Assembly: GCA_002371895.1 (NCBI GenBank)
Contig: DFHM01000012.1
Coordinates: 91,038-155,037 of the forward strand
Direction of reading: 5' to 3'
Source: Candidatus Saccharibacteria bacterium UBA3723
GTDB lineage: Bacteria; Patescibacteriota; Saccharimonadia; Saccharimonadales; Saccharimonadaceae
Length of the DNA: 64,000 bases
The translations under genes and the position numbers were made by a program. Below, piece by piece: positions 46,263-55,040 of this stretch (the stretch's first letter is position 1; every line of letters starts with the position of its first letter). The notes beneath the pieces are model-generated. The model was not told the origin of the DNA. It ran no database searches and worked only from the letters and a program-made list of their open reading frames with translations.

Positions 46263-48821
46263 ATGAAATTTAGTAAAACCTACGAGCCGAATCAATACGA
46301 GCCAGACGTATACGCACTCTGGGAAAAATCCGGCGCATTCAAGCCAAAACAAGACAAAGACAAAGATCCTTACACAATAGTCATGCCACCACCAAACGCA
46401 AACGGTAATTTGCATATTGGTCATGGCCTAACTATTGCATTACAAGACATCCTAATCCGTTATCACCGCATGAAAGGCGAAAACGCCTGGTATATCCCTG
46501 GCGCTGATCACGCCGGCTTCGAAACCTGGGTAGTCTACGAACGCAAACTCGAAGCAGAAGGGAAGACCCGCTTCGATTTTACGCGAGACGACCTCTATAA
46601 CCAGGTCTGGAGCTTCGTATACGAGCAACGCGGCAATATGGAACTTCAAATCCGCGCACTAGGCGCATCCTGCGACTGGTCCAGCCTCACTTTCACCCTT
46701 GATCCTAAAGTTATCGACACCGTTTACGGAACGTTCAAGAAACTCTGGGACGACAAACTCATTTACAGAGGTGAAAAACTCGTAAACTTCTGCACCAAGC
46801 ATCAAACCGCCTTCGCAGATATCGAAGTCACTCACAAAGAAGAGCAGGGTACGCTCTGGCAAATCGCATACCCACTCGTCGAACCAAAAGCCGGCTACAC
46901 CGAGCTTGTAGTCTCTACTACTCGCCCAGAAACCCTTCTTGGTGATACCGCAATCGCAGTAAATCCAAAAGATAAACGCTACAAAGATCTCGTAGGTAGC
47001 ATGGTAAAACTCCCTCTAACAGAAAGGGAAATCCCAGTAATCGCTGACGAGCACGCCGACATGGAGTACGGTACCGGTGTTGTAAAAATTACACCAGCAC
47101 ACGACCAAAACGACTTTGAGGTTGCTCAGCGCCACGATCTCCCAATGATTACCGTCATTGGCTTCGATGGCAAGATGAACGCGAACGCCGGCTTCAACTA
47201 CGAAAACCTTACCACTAAGCAAGCACGCATAAAGGTCCTCGAGGCGCTCAAGACCCAAGAGCTCCTCAGAGGCGAAACCCCAATTACCCACGCCGTAGGC
47301 CATTGCTACAAGTGCGACACCAGAATCGAGCCACTCCTCAAGGAACAATGGTTCGTAGACGTAAAGCCTCTAGCAGAACGCGCCATCAAGGTTCTCGAAG
47401 AAGGGAAGATTAAATTCCACCCAGCTAGCAAGAAGAATGTCCTCATCAACTACCTAAAGCAGCTCAAAGACTGGAATATCTCCCGCCAAATCCCTTGGGG
47501 CATTCCTATTCCAGCTTTCGTAAACGTCGATGATCCAAAAGATTGGATTTATGACACTCGTGTAAGCGAAGAGGAAATCAAAGTTAACGGCAAGACTTAT
47601 CGCCGTGACAACGATACCTTCGATACCTGGTTCAGCTCAGGCCAATGGCCATACATTACTACCAGCGACCGCCCAGAGCACTATCCTACATCTGTCATGG
47701 AAACCGGTGCCGACCTCTTATTCCAATGGGTTGGCCGCATGATCATGCTCGGCCTCTACGTCACCGACGAAATTCCATTCAAAGACGTCTATATGCACGG
47801 CATGGTTCTCGATGAAAAAGGCCAAAAGATGTCCAAATCCAAGGGGAACGTCATTAACCCAATCGAAATCGTCAGCAAGTATGGTTCCGATGCACTTCGT
47901 CTCGGTCTCATCGCAAGCCGCTCCGCCGGCGTCAACCAGGCCTTCAGCACAAGCAAGGTAATGGCTAGCCGCAACCTATGCAACAAGGTTTGGAACATCT
48001 CCCGCCTCGTCCAAGATATCGTCGACAACAATCCAGTAGACAATGACAAGGTCGAGCTTAAGAACCTTGGCGAAGATTGGATTTGCGAACAAATCAATCA
48101 AACCAACAAACAACTACAGAAGCTCATCGAGCACTATCGCTTTGCAGAGGCAGGCGATCTCATCTATGACCTCATCTGGAACAAATATGCCGACTGGTTC
48201 ATCGAATCCGAAAAGCTCTGGAAGAACACCAACTTGCTCAAGTCTACTCTCGAGCAAGTCCTCAAGATGCTTCATCCATTCGCACCATTCGTCACCGAGA
48301 CAATCTGGCAGACACTCAGCTGGACCGAAGGTATGCTTATCGCCCAAGAATGGCCAAAGCCATACGAATACGACCAGCAAAAGGCCGACGATTATGCTGA
48401 GCTTATCGATATCATCTCGAATATCCGCAGCCACTACCAAAGCATCCCAGGCTCAGGCAAATATCCAATCACCTTCCACGACGATCCACTCATGTACGAC
48501 AATCAGCTTCTTATCCAACATCTAACCAAAGCTCCGTGCGTACCAAAGATCAACCTCGAAGATGCTAAGGGCCTCCATCTCGCTATCCATAATCACAACG
48601 TTTACATCGATATTCCAAAGGATATCCACGAGAAGTACAAGAGTAACCTCGAAGAACGCATTCTAAAAATGGGTCAAGAAATCACAACCCTCGAAAAGCG
48701 CCTCGATAGCCCTAATTACGTCACCAAGGCGCCAAAGGAACTCGTCGAAGAAACGCGCAAATCCCTCACCGAAAAGAAGGAATTGCTAGCCAAGATGAAG
48801 TCCGAGCTAGAGCTAATCTAA
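46263..48821 (+). CDS. valS: Valyl-tRNA synthetase
   Basis: An 852-residue class I synthetase. HIGH motif at 51-54 (NLHIGHG), editing domain CP1 (about 190-320) with STTRPETLLGDTAI, KMSKS near 521-525, anticodon domain, and a C-terminal coiled coil (about 790-852). Extended -10 TGCTATAAT ends 7 bases before the ATG, so probably leaderless. The unusual iterated region lies immediately upstream. Full length. Confidence 0.97.
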   Translation: MKFSKTYEPNQYEPDVYALWEKSGAFKPKQDKDKDPYTIVMPPPNANGNLHIGHGLTIALQDILIRYHRMKGENAWYIPGADHAGFETWVVYERKLEAEGKTRFDFTRDDLYNQVWSFVYEQRGNMELQIRALGASCDWSSLTFTLDPKVIDTVYGTFKKLWDDKLIYRGEKLVNFCTKHQTAFADIEVTHKEEQGTLWQIAYPLVEPKAGYTELVVSTTRPETLLGDTAIAVNPKDKRYKDLVGSMVKLPLTEREIPVIADEHADMEYGTGVVKITPAHDQNDFEVAQRHDLPMITVIGFDGKMNANAGFNYENLTTKQARIKVLEALKTQELLRGETPITHAVGHCYKCDTRIEPLLKEQWFVDVKPLAERAIKVLEEGKIKFHPASKKNVLINYLKQLKDWNISRQIPWGIPIPAFVNVDDPKDWIYDTRVSEEEIKVNGKTYRRDNDTFDTWFSSGQWPYITTSDRPEHYPTSVMETGADLLFQWVGRMIMLGLYVTDEIPFKDVYMHGMVLDEKGQKMSKSKGNVINPIEIVSKYGSDALRLGLIASRSAGVNQAFSTSKVMASRNLCNKVWNISRLVQDIVDNNPVDNDKVELKNLGEDWICEQINQTNKQLQKLIEHYRFAEAGDLIYDLIWNKYADWFIESEKLWKNTNLLKSTLEQVLKMLHPFAPFVTETIWQTLSWTEGMLIAQEWPKPYEYDQQKADDYAELIDIISNIRSHYQSIPGSGKYPITFHDDPLMYDNQLLIQHLTKAPCVPKINLEDAKGLHLAIHNHNVYIDIPKDIHEKYKSNLEERILKMGQEITTLEKRLDSPNYVTKAPKELVEETRKSLTEKKELLAKMKSELELI

Positions 48822-48833
48822 AAGAGAGCAGAG

Positions 48834-48864
48834 AAGAGGGCCGTGAAAATACGGCTCTCTTTTT
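48834..48864 (+). terminator. Terminator of valS
   Basis: AGAGGGCCGT/ACGGCTCTCT stem with a GAAAAT loop, then TTTT. Confidence 0.9.
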
Positions 48865-48872
48865 ATGCTTAC

Positions 48873-48901
48873 TTGACTTTTTAATCAAAATATGCTACAA
48901 T
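48873..48901 (+). promoter_or_regulatory. Consensus promoter of islet gene 48975
   Basis: TTGACT at 48873-48878, 17-base spacer, TACAAT at 48896-48901. Leader ends in AGGGGGTG. Confidence 0.87.
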
Positions 48902-48974
48902 GATACTAGTCGACTAGATTCGGCTAGTTTTTTCGCTACATACGGAAAAATCGGTATAAAAGGGGGTGTTCTTT

Positions 48975-49250
48975 ATGAAACAGGAGACAATCATTGTTCG
49001 CCCCGGCTCTGGGGAGATCAAGATCTTTTTCAATGAAAATCTCTACGACGTCACCAAAGAGAAGCTCGTCACAGAAATCGACGCTTGCAAGCTGAACGGC
49101 ACTATCGTTGGTGCAGATCTGGATTATCTCGACAGCGGTATCATTACCCTTATCTACAATCCTACGAAACCCAACATGGGCGCACCTCGCGCTGAAGCTT
49201 CCGCTCGCGACATCGTCGAATTCATTGAATCCTGTACAGTGGAGTCTTAA
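48975..49250 (+). CDS. Unknown small protein, islet gene
   Basis: A 91-residue alpha/beta protein of unrecognised family. ATG at 48975 is preferred to an in-frame GTG at 48966, as AGGGGGTG lies right before it. Residues 1-22 look like strands (TIIVRPGSGEIKIFF), 44-62 another strand pair, with a C-terminal helix. The terminator stem starts inside the last codons, a compact arrangement. Same islet style as 8771. Confidence 0.83.
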   Translation: MKQETIIVRPGSGEIKIFFNENLYDVTKEKLVTEIDACKLNGTIVGADLDYLDSGIITLIYNPTKPNMGAPRAEASARDIVEFIESCTVES

Positions 49251-49270
49251 CGCAGACTCCACTTTTTCTT
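49239..49270 (+). terminator. Terminator overlapping the 3' end of islet gene 48975
   Basis: AGTGGAGTCT/AGACTCCACT with loop TAACGC, containing the stop codon, then T5. Confidence 0.92.
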
Positions 49271-49293
49271 GCTCCAAAACCGCCTCCCACCTC

Positions 49294-49322
49294 TTGACTT
49301 TCTATTCCGTTTATGCTATATA
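49294..49322 (+). promoter_or_regulatory. Promoter of gene 49373
   Basis: TTGACT at 49294-49299, 17-base spacer, TATATA at 49317-49322; leader ends in GAGGA. Confidence 0.75.
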
Positions 49323-49372
49323 AAACCATAGGGTATCTGCAAAAACAAACACTAAAAAACACGCGAGGAATC

Positions 49373-50500
49373 ATGAGTTTTGAATCCAGTTTTGACCGGC
49401 AGTATGAACGCGAACAGCGCCGCCAAAACGAACAGCTAACCAAACGGCTCGAAGCAGCCGCAGCCCGTAACACTCCTGACTTGAGCGAATTCAAAGGCTC
49501 CCCAAAGCACCCAAACGTCGAACGCGACAAGAAATATGTTGAGGGCACCGAAAAACGCTTCACAGAAGAAGCCGGTTATCACGCCAAAGGCCTCGAACTC
49601 CTCATCCAGTACGGCATCGCACAGGGAAGATTACTCAGCGATCCGACCGCAGAATCCACTTATTTAACCGAGCCAATCTGGACTACCCGTTATGACGACA
49701 TCAAGAATCGCGTCGATGCCGCCGCCACCGTCCATGCCGGCCCAGAAAGCAATTCCGCAGGCGAAGAAGCCGAACTCACTTTTGGCATCGACCTCACCAC
49801 AAATCCAGACCAATCAGTTATTAGGCAAAAACTCCTCGTCGGCTCCAACGATCCAAACGTCGATTTTCCAGCCGGTTTTACGCAGATTGAATACTACAAA
49901 GATGCTAACGGCGAGCATGACAAGAAAACCTTCGTCCCGCGCTACTGCATCGGCATTAGCTCAGAAAGTGTAGATGATTATCTCGCCTCTGTCAGGACTG
50001 ATCGAAATGGCATCTCGCAAATTCCGCCAGGCGCCAGCCTAATTCCGTCCTTCAAAATTCTCTACGAAATGTCACAGCAAAACGCCCTCTTTGAAAACCC
50101 GCTCTATGACAAAGTAGATAATGAAGAAGCTAGTGAAGAAGAGCAGCAAGCCCTTCATCAGATGGAGCTTCTAGATAACATCTACCTAAAAGAGCTAGAC
50201 CGTCTCGCAAAGAGGCTTCCGCAGTGGGCTAATGCCGACTGTATGACCAAAGCCGGCACCTACGACATCGACAAAATTGCAAAGAAATTCATGACCGGTG
50301 ACGAAAGAGACGAAACATTCGCCTCAATCATCGAAACCACTCAAGCCATCGCGGACGAATATGCCGAAAGCGACGACGGCGAGGGCAATCCAGATACAGA
50401 CTATCTCAAAAAAGCCGGCGACGCTTTACGCCGCCGACCACGCAATAACCAAGCTATCGGTAGACGCGCCTCAAATATCGGAGCGCGCCTTAACCACTAA
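49373..50500 (+). CDS. Unknown soluble protein
   Basis: A 375-residue soluble protein of unrecognised family, starting at MSFESSFDRQYE because GAGGA lies 7 bases upstream. N-terminal helix rich in Arg/Glu/Gln, a middle with strands (ELTFGIDLTT, IRQKLLVGSN), a helical segment near 240-290, and an Arg/Asn-rich end. Many charged residues; no signal peptide or membrane helix. Its stop overlaps the stop of the convergent HIT gene by four bases. Confidence 0.75.
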   Translation: MSFESSFDRQYEREQRRQNEQLTKRLEAAAARNTPDLSEFKGSPKHPNVERDKKYVEGTEKRFTEEAGYHAKGLELLIQYGIAQGRLLSDPTAESTYLTEPIWTTRYDDIKNRVDAAATVHAGPESNSAGEEAELTFGIDLTTNPDQSVIRQKLLVGSNDPNVDFPAGFTQIEYYKDANGEHDKKTFVPRYCIGISSESVDDYLASVRTDRNGISQIPPGASLIPSFKILYEMSQQNALFENPLYDKVDNEEASEEEQQALHQMELLDNIYLKELDRLAKRLPQWANADCMTKAGTYDIDKIAKKFMTGDERDETFASIIETTQAIADEYAESDDGEGNPDTDYLKKAGDALRRRPRNNQAIGRRASNIGARLNH

Positions 50501-50871
50501 AAGGCTAGTTTATCTCTGATACTCTTAAACTCATCTTCTTTGAGCTGAAGAGTTCTGCCGTATTCCCAAGTCTCATCAAGAGGCATTAGATGAACATGCG
50601 CGTGCGGAACATCTGTACCGACAACCTTCATCACAACACGACGTCCTGTAACTTCTTCCATGTGCTGCGAGACCTTCTTTACTGATGCCCAAAGAGCATT
50701 CCAATCCTCATCTGATAGCTCGTAGATCTTGTCCACCTCTGCTTTTGGTACGACCAAAGTATGTCCCTTTGTCTCCGGGTTTATATCAAGAAAAGCATAG
50801 GTCTTTTCGTCTTCATAAATCTTGTAGGAAGGAATTTCACCATTGATAATCTTCGTAAAAATACTCGCCAT
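50497..50871 (-). CDS. HIT-family nucleotide hydrolase
   Basis: A 124-residue histidine-triad protein of the HINT/Hit group. Motif HAHVHLMPL near 97-105 carries the catalytic His; LDINPETKGHTLVVPK is typical of the N-terminal half. Start at MASIFTKIINGEIPSYK (50871) follows AAAGGAGTG. Probably hydrolyses AMP-amine or dinucleoside conjugates. A TATAAT directly beyond the terminator of the upstream islet gene supplies its promoter. Confidence 0.94.
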   Translation of the reverse strand: MASIFTKIINGEIPSYKIYEDEKTYAFLDINPETKGHTLVVPKAEVDKIYELSDEDWNALWASVKKVSQHMEEVTGRRVVMKVVGTDVPHAHVHLMPLDETWEYGRTLQLKEDEFKSIRDKLAF

Positions 50872-50895
50872 AATCACTCCTTTTTCTCTATTATA

Positions 50896-50926
50896 CAAAA
50901 AATGGCCGGAGCATTCACGCTCCGGC
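50896..50926 (-). terminator. Terminator of islet gene 51226
   Basis: On the minus strand GCCGGAGC-GTGAAT-GCTCCGGC followed by ATTTTTT. Confidence 0.92.
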
Positions 50927-50938
50927 GCCAAGAGCCAC

Positions 50939-51226
50939 TTAGTCGCGAATCAGTTTCAAGACCAGCTCATCGCTGCCTTCAACTCGACCAATCCAAACGC
51001 GGGTAGCTCTTCCGCGTAACCACACCGGCAGACCGATACGACTCTTCGAGTCAACCTTACGCACCGTCAAATCGGGATCACTCGTCGTCTCGTTAAAAGG
51101 AGCAATGTAAATCAGCTCATTGCTCTCCTCAGTCGCATATACGACAACCTGCATCGCCGGCTTGACGAACTTGCCGAGGCAAATTCGCCCCTGCTTGTCG
51201 ATGTTACTACCATTCGAAAATCTCAT
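50939..51226 (-). CDS. AbrB/MraZ-like small protein, islet gene
   Basis: A 95-residue protein. Two related segments, NIDKQGRICLGKFVKPA (about 9-25) and KVDSKSRIGLPVWLRGR (about 59-75), each look like the SpoVT-AbrB swapped-hairpin motif (V-D-x-x-GR-x-x-l-P-x-x-lR); a double copy recalls MraZ. A DNA-binding role is therefore plausible. ATG at 51226 follows TGGGAGGT. Strong promoter and terminator, same style as the other islet genes. Confidence 0.8.
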   Translation of the reverse strand: MRFSNGSNIDKQGRICLGKFVKPAMQVVVYATEESNELIYIAPFNETTSDPDLTVRKVDSKSRIGLPVWLRGRATRVWIGRVEGSDELVLKLIRD

Positions 51227-51269
51227 GGTTCTACCTCCCATCAAAGAACTTGCACTAACGCATAACTAT

Positions 51270-51298
51270 ATTATAACATAAAACGACATCAAAATCAA
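51270..51298 (-). promoter_or_regulatory. Promoter of islet gene 51226
   Basis: On the minus strand TTGATT (51298-51293), 17-base spacer, TATAAT (51275-51270). Confidence 0.82.
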
Positions 51299-51324
51299 TA
51301 AGACGACCGTGTTAAACTATCTAT

Positions 51325-51882
51325 ATGAAAACACTTGTGCTTGCAGACCGTCGCCCAAACATTGACCTAGTCAAAACCATTCACGACGAGAACATCGAAC
51401 TCGTCATTTCTCTGGGAGACTTTGCAAGGGAAGACCTCCTTCCGCTAGAGCAGGTCAAACACATCCCAAAAATCGGCGTCTACGGCAATCACTGCAGCGG
51501 CAACTACATGGAAGAGCTAGGCATGCTAAACCTTCATAGCGCCACTTGGCAATTTGGCGGCAAAACCTTCGCCGGTCTCCAAGGTTGCGTCCGTTACAAA
51601 TCCAACCCTCTCGCCATCATGTATACGCAAGAGGAAGCCTGGCAGATTCTCGCCAACTACCCGCGAGTGGATATTTTTATCACGCACTGTCCACCACGCG
51701 GCATTAACGATGAAGCAGAAATTGCCCACCAAGGCTTTGATGCTTTACTAGATTACATCGACAAAAAGCCGCCAAAAGTTCTCCTTCATGGCCACACCTA
51801 TCCAGATGAAGAAACCATGGTCCGCCAGCACGGCCAAACCCGCATCGAATACGTTTCCGGCTATCGCATTATAGACCTATAA
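51325..51882 (+). CDS. Metallophosphoesterase
   Basis: A 185-residue calcineurin-like phosphoesterase. Motifs SLGDFAREDL, GVYGNHCSG, ITHCPPRG and LLHGHTYPDE are present; the first motif DxH appears changed to LADRR, which would cost one metal ligand. Role may be nucleotide or phosphodiester hydrolysis. TAAACT ends about 6 bases before the ATG, consistent with leaderless transcription. Followed by a hairpin element belonging to the convergent tRNA-Ser gene. Confidence 0.85.
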   Translation: MKTLVLADRRPNIDLVKTIHDENIELVISLGDFAREDLLPLEQVKHIPKIGVYGNHCSGNYMEELGMLNLHSATWQFGGKTFAGLQGCVRYKSNPLAIMYTQEEAWQILANYPRVDIFITHCPPRGINDEAEIAHQGFDALLDYIDKKPPKVLLHGHTYPDEETMVRQHGQTRIEYVSGYRIIDL

Positions 51883-51894
51883 AAAGCAGCTATA

Positions 51895-51985
51895 AATAAA
51901 ATCGCTCAGATTGGTAGTTTCTTCGAGTGAAGCGCACCTAATGGGTGAGCGAACGAGAAAAACTGCCAAGATGAACGATTTTATT
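51895..51985 (-). ncRNA. tRNA-trailing hairpin element, copy 2 (after tRNA-Ser CGA)
   Basis: On the minus strand AATAAAATCG pairs with CGATTTTATT, then CTTGGCAGTTTTTCTCG with its partner arm, then fixed GCT, the inner hairpin CACC-CATTA-GGTG, and fixed CGCTTC. It starts 1 base after the tRNA's CCA. Confidence 0.65.
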
Positions 51986-51986
51986 C

Positions 51987-52074
51987 TGGCGGAAGCGAGA
52001 GGATTCGAACCTCCGAGACATTTCTGCCCACACGATTTCGAGTCGTGCGCCTTCAACCACTCGGCCACGCTTCC
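51987..52074 (-). tRNA. tRNA-Ser(CGA)
   Basis: Class II tRNA with encoded CCA. Acceptor GGAAGCG pairs with CGCTTCC, discriminator G; anticodon arm CACGA-CTCGAAA-TCGTG gives CGA; long variable arm and GGTTCGAATCC T-arm. Reads UCG. Confidence 0.95.
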
Positions 52075-52272
52075 ACCTCTTATTCTATCACAATCTTATC
52101 CCTAATATGTATGGTTATCAGTAACTGCCCATCCGGCAACGACACCGCATCGAATTATTCCAAGGTTCCGAACTCATCACTCAACTATAAAGACGTCTTC
52201 AGTTGGTTACTAAGTCACTAATCATTTTTCGCCCAAAAACCGTTTAGAGCGCCTCTCATGGCGCCACAGGCC

Positions 52273-53196
52273 CTATTTTAAGAAGCCGTTAATGATTTGC
52301 GACTCTGCTTGTCTTCGCGATAAACCTAGCGTCATAAGCTTTGTCAGCTGATCGTTCGCGATTTTACCAATCGCCGCTTCATGAATCAATTCCGCGTCCA
52401 CGTTCTGCGCATCAAGCGCTGGCTCTGCATTCACGCGCGCCTTATCCATAATAATCGCATCACATTCCGAATGGCCGCGACATTTTGCAGAACCAATAAT
52501 ATGAGAAGAGAAGTTCTGCACCGAATAATCCTGCGCTACCGCACGCGAAACAATATCCACCGTCGAATCATCGCCATTGAGCTTCACCACTATCTTACTC
52601 TCGGCAAGCTGCTTTCCATGCGTAAACAGACGCTCTTTAATCACGACATGCGCATTCTTTCCAAGTTCCGCCTCAGTTGTTCGTCTGGCCGAATCTACTC
52701 CTTTTATCTGCTCCATTAGTAGCTCTGCGCTACTGCCGTCGCTCAAGAACAATTTCGTTGTAGGATTCAAAATCTTACCAGCGCCCGGCCCAATTCCGCA
52801 ATGCTTCTCAATGTAATAAACCTTAGAATTTTTACCGACATAGAAAGTATGAATGCCGTCATGTACAGAATCATCTGCGCCACAGTTGTAAATCCCGCAG
52901 CCCGCAATAATCGTCACTTCACAATTATCACCAATGTAGAAGTCATTATAAACCGCCTCTTTTAGGCCACTTGCGCTAATAATCACCGGAATATGCGCAA
53001 TCTCGCCTCTAGTATTATCCTTGATGTGAATATCAATGCCGCTCTTGCCTTGTTTTGGCGTGATGTCTATTTTATCGGAACTATGGCGCCCAATCGACTT
53101 TCCATTTACGCGGAAGTTGTATGCGCCCTCCGGAATCCCAGTCACGCCAGACACTTCGCGCATCAAATCGCGTTCAATCTTATCTAGGTCCATCAT
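52273..53196 (-). CDS. SufB/SufD-family Fe-S scaffold (short, SmsB-like)
   Basis: A 307-residue SufBD-core protein (beta-helix), shorter than SufB (about 470). The beta-helix region with DNCEVTIIAGCGIYNCGAD, the invariant-looking GPGAGKIL and the C-terminal NVDAELIHEAAIGKIANDQL segment are typical; Cys residues near 98-103 could bind clusters. ATG overlaps the sufC stop (ATGA), so the pair is translationally coupled. Only ATPase and scaffold are present, as in the minimal SMS Fe-S system. Confidence 0.88.
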   Translation of the reverse strand: MMDLDKIERDLMREVSGVTGIPEGAYNFRVNGKSIGRHSSDKIDITPKQGKSGIDIHIKDNTRGEIAHIPVIISASGLKEAVYNDFYIGDNCEVTIIAGCGIYNCGADDSVHDGIHTFYVGKNSKVYYIEKHCGIGPGAGKILNPTTKLFLSDGSSAELLMEQIKGVDSARRTTEAELGKNAHVVIKERLFTHGKQLAESKIVVKLNGDDSTVDIVSRAVAQDYSVQNFSSHIIGSAKCRGHSECDAIIMDKARVNAEPALDAQNVDAELIHEAAIGKIANDQLTKLMTLGLSRRQAESQIINGFLK

Positions 53197-53906
53197 TTTA
53201 CATCCCCCATCGCGGCTAGAACTTTTTCACTTTCTCCGTCCAAAGCAACTTTCCCGTCTTTTAACACAATTATGCGATCAGCCAATTTCATAATGCGTTC
53301 TTGGTGCGAAATAATTAAAATTGCTCGCTCTGAACTATTTTTGTGCATATCCTTGAACACTTTTATGAGATTATTGAAGCTCCAAATATCAATGCCGGCT
53401 TCCGGCTCGTCAAAAATTGTTAACATCGCATTTCGCGCAATCACCGACGCAATTTCAATGCGTTTCAGCTCACCACCAGAAAGGGAACTATTTATCTCCC
53501 GCTCCAAATATTGCTCGGGTTCAAGGCCCACTTTTTCCAAAAAGCTATCAACCTTCGGCGGGTTCTCATCCAAAAACGCCTCGCCACCAGTTACAGCAAT
53601 CTGTAATAAGTCCCGCACTGTTAAACCCTTGAAGTGCACCGGCACTTGCAGGGAATAGGCAACCCCCATCCGCGCCCGCTCTGTACAATTTTTGTCCGTT
53701 ATATCTTCGCCGTCAAAGATAATCTTTCCATTGCTGACTGTTTCGACTCCAGCAATTATCTTTGCAAGCGTAGACTTACCACTGCCATTCGGCCCAGTAA
53801 TCACCACAATCTCGCCCGGCTTCACCGAAAAAGTTACGTCATCCAAAATCTTCTGCGTCTTGCGACCCTTCTTGGCTTCAAACGTAACCCCTTCGAGTTT
53901 CAACAT
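53193..53906 (-). CDS. sufC: SufC-type Fe-S assembly ATPase
   Basis: A 237-residue ABC-type ATPase of the SufC family, soluble. Walker A GPNGSGKST at 38-46, signature LSGGELKRIEIA near 142-152, Walker B LTIFDEPEAGIDIW, and H-loop ISHQERIM. Drives the SufB-like scaffold encoded directly downstream. Leader with GAGGAG. No SufS, SufU, SufD or SufE gene is in the window. Confidence 0.94.
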   Translation of the reverse strand: MLKLEGVTFEAKKGRKTQKILDDVTFSVKPGEIVVITGPNGSGKSTLAKIIAGVETVSNGKIIFDGEDITDKNCTERARMGVAYSLQVPVHFKGLTVRDLLQIAVTGGEAFLDENPPKVDSFLEKVGLEPEQYLEREINSSLSGGELKRIEIASVIARNAMLTIFDEPEAGIDIWSFNNLIKVFKDMHKNSSERAILIISHQERIMKLADRIIVLKDGKVALDGESEKVLAAMGDVK

Positions 53907-53975
53907 GGCACAGCTCCTCTGTTTTATCTCTATAATTCTAACACAAAAAGCCGCACCCTAAGAGATGCCGTCAAC

Positions 53976-54350
53976 CTAGCTCTTGTCTTGGAATTCTAGG
54001 ATTTTCTCGAGCACCTGTACCAACGATCCATTTTTCACACAAGTATATAACTCGCCAGACACGAACCTATCCGCACGAATAATCTTCGTCAGGGCAGTGC
54101 ACGCCTCCTCGTAGGTATAATCGGCAATTTCCTTATCTTTAATCTTTTCGAAATTATCAACGTAATTCAAATCGAGCAACTCATTTTCGTATAAGTAGCT
54201 AATAAATTCCGACAGCTTTTCGCCCGGGTACGACTCCGGAATGATAATATCCCCAGTCGTACCTGCCACCGTAGTACAAGCCTCCGGATTATTTTTTAAA
54301 TCATCAATTGTGGCAATCAAAATATCTTTGTCGAAAGTTTTCTCGTTCAT
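53976..54350 (-). CDS. Small protein, DUF6508-like
   Basis: A 124-residue soluble protein. The C-terminal part YEEACTALTKIIRADRFVSG and GSLVQVLEKIL resembles the DUF6508 pattern (…RxERFCdGxw…G.i..lL.rL) from memory. ATG overlaps the upstream stop (ATGA), coupling it to the 219-residue gene before it. Function unknown. Confidence 0.72.
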   Translation of the reverse strand: MNEKTFDKDILIATIDDLKNNPEACTTVAGTTGDIIIPESYPGEKLSEFISYLYENELLDLNYVDNFEKIKDKEIADYTYEEACTALTKIIRADRFVSGELYTCVKNGSLVQVLEKILEFQDKS

Positions 54351-55006
54351 TTCTTCAAGTATTTTTCCAAATAGTTAAGTGACGTGCCATCCTCAATGCG
54401 CGCGTTCATAATTGCGTCTTGATCAACCATTATTTTTCGCGCTATCTCTAGGCTAGTATCTTCCGAAAGACCATATCGCCTAACCAGAACTTTGCGATAT
54501 TCCTCAGGATGTTTCTCGTAATAATTGTCTGTACCTTCTTCAAAATCCAAATTCGCATCCAGGCAATCGTCCATAAAAGCATCGACATCTGCATCATACA
54601 CATCTTCCCAAGTCGCATCTTTCGGCAAATCGTAACGACGCAAATATTCATTCTTTATCTGTTCATCAAGCATCGAAACTACTAGTTCATTAGACCGTCC
54701 CGATCCAATCTTCGAATCAACTACCCTCAAAAATTCAGCTGGCGCCCTCAACAACATACCATCCAAAGTGGCATTTTCTGGCATTTTTTCGGTACTCGCA
54801 GCAATTTTCCTTATTTTACTGATGTAGGTTGGCTCATAAGTTGGCACTTTCTCAGACGAGGCCGATACGGAATCATCATTTTTCTCGACCGTAGTTACAG
54901 GGCCCTTAGTAAGCGTCTCCCACGGATTGCTCGTCTTACCCCCATCTCCAGTATCGCTTGGCTTTTCTACCCGGTTGTTATTTTGCCTAAATATCTTTCC
55001 AAACAT
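54347..55006 (-). CDS. Unknown cytosolic protein with internal repeat
   Basis: A 219-residue protein with a disordered N-terminus (1-70). Two similar segments, LRRYDLPKDATWEDVYDAD (about 118-136) and VRRYGLSEDTSLEIARKI (about 173-190), suggest duplicated helical units. Starts with ATG at 55006 after a short AAAGG-containing leader. Coupled with the DUF6508-like gene. No family recognised. Confidence 0.72.
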   Translation of the reverse strand: MFGKIFRQNNNRVEKPSDTGDGGKTSNPWETLTKGPVTTVEKNDDSVSASSEKVPTYEPTYISKIRKIAASTEKMPENATLDGMLLRAPAEFLRVVDSKIGSGRSNELVVSMLDEQIKNEYLRRYDLPKDATWEDVYDADVDAFMDDCLDANLDFEEGTDNYYEKHPEEYRKVLVRRYGLSEDTSLEIARKIMVDQDAIMNARIEDGTSLNYLEKYLKK

Positions 55007-55040
55007 ATAATGACGCCTTTTTCTAACATTATACTAAAAG

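Noticed and set aside
51877..52105. Short frames on both strands across tRNA-Ser(CGA)
   Set aside because: They are translations of the tRNA and hairpin element, not proteins. Their resemblance to a frame at 55188 only reflects the shared hairpin.
52075..52272. Small RNA between tRNA-Ser(CGA) and the SufB-like gene
   Set aside because: Only a weak GCGCC/GGCGC hairpin is visible, possibly a poor terminator of the suf operon; no SRP, 6S or other known RNA signature.
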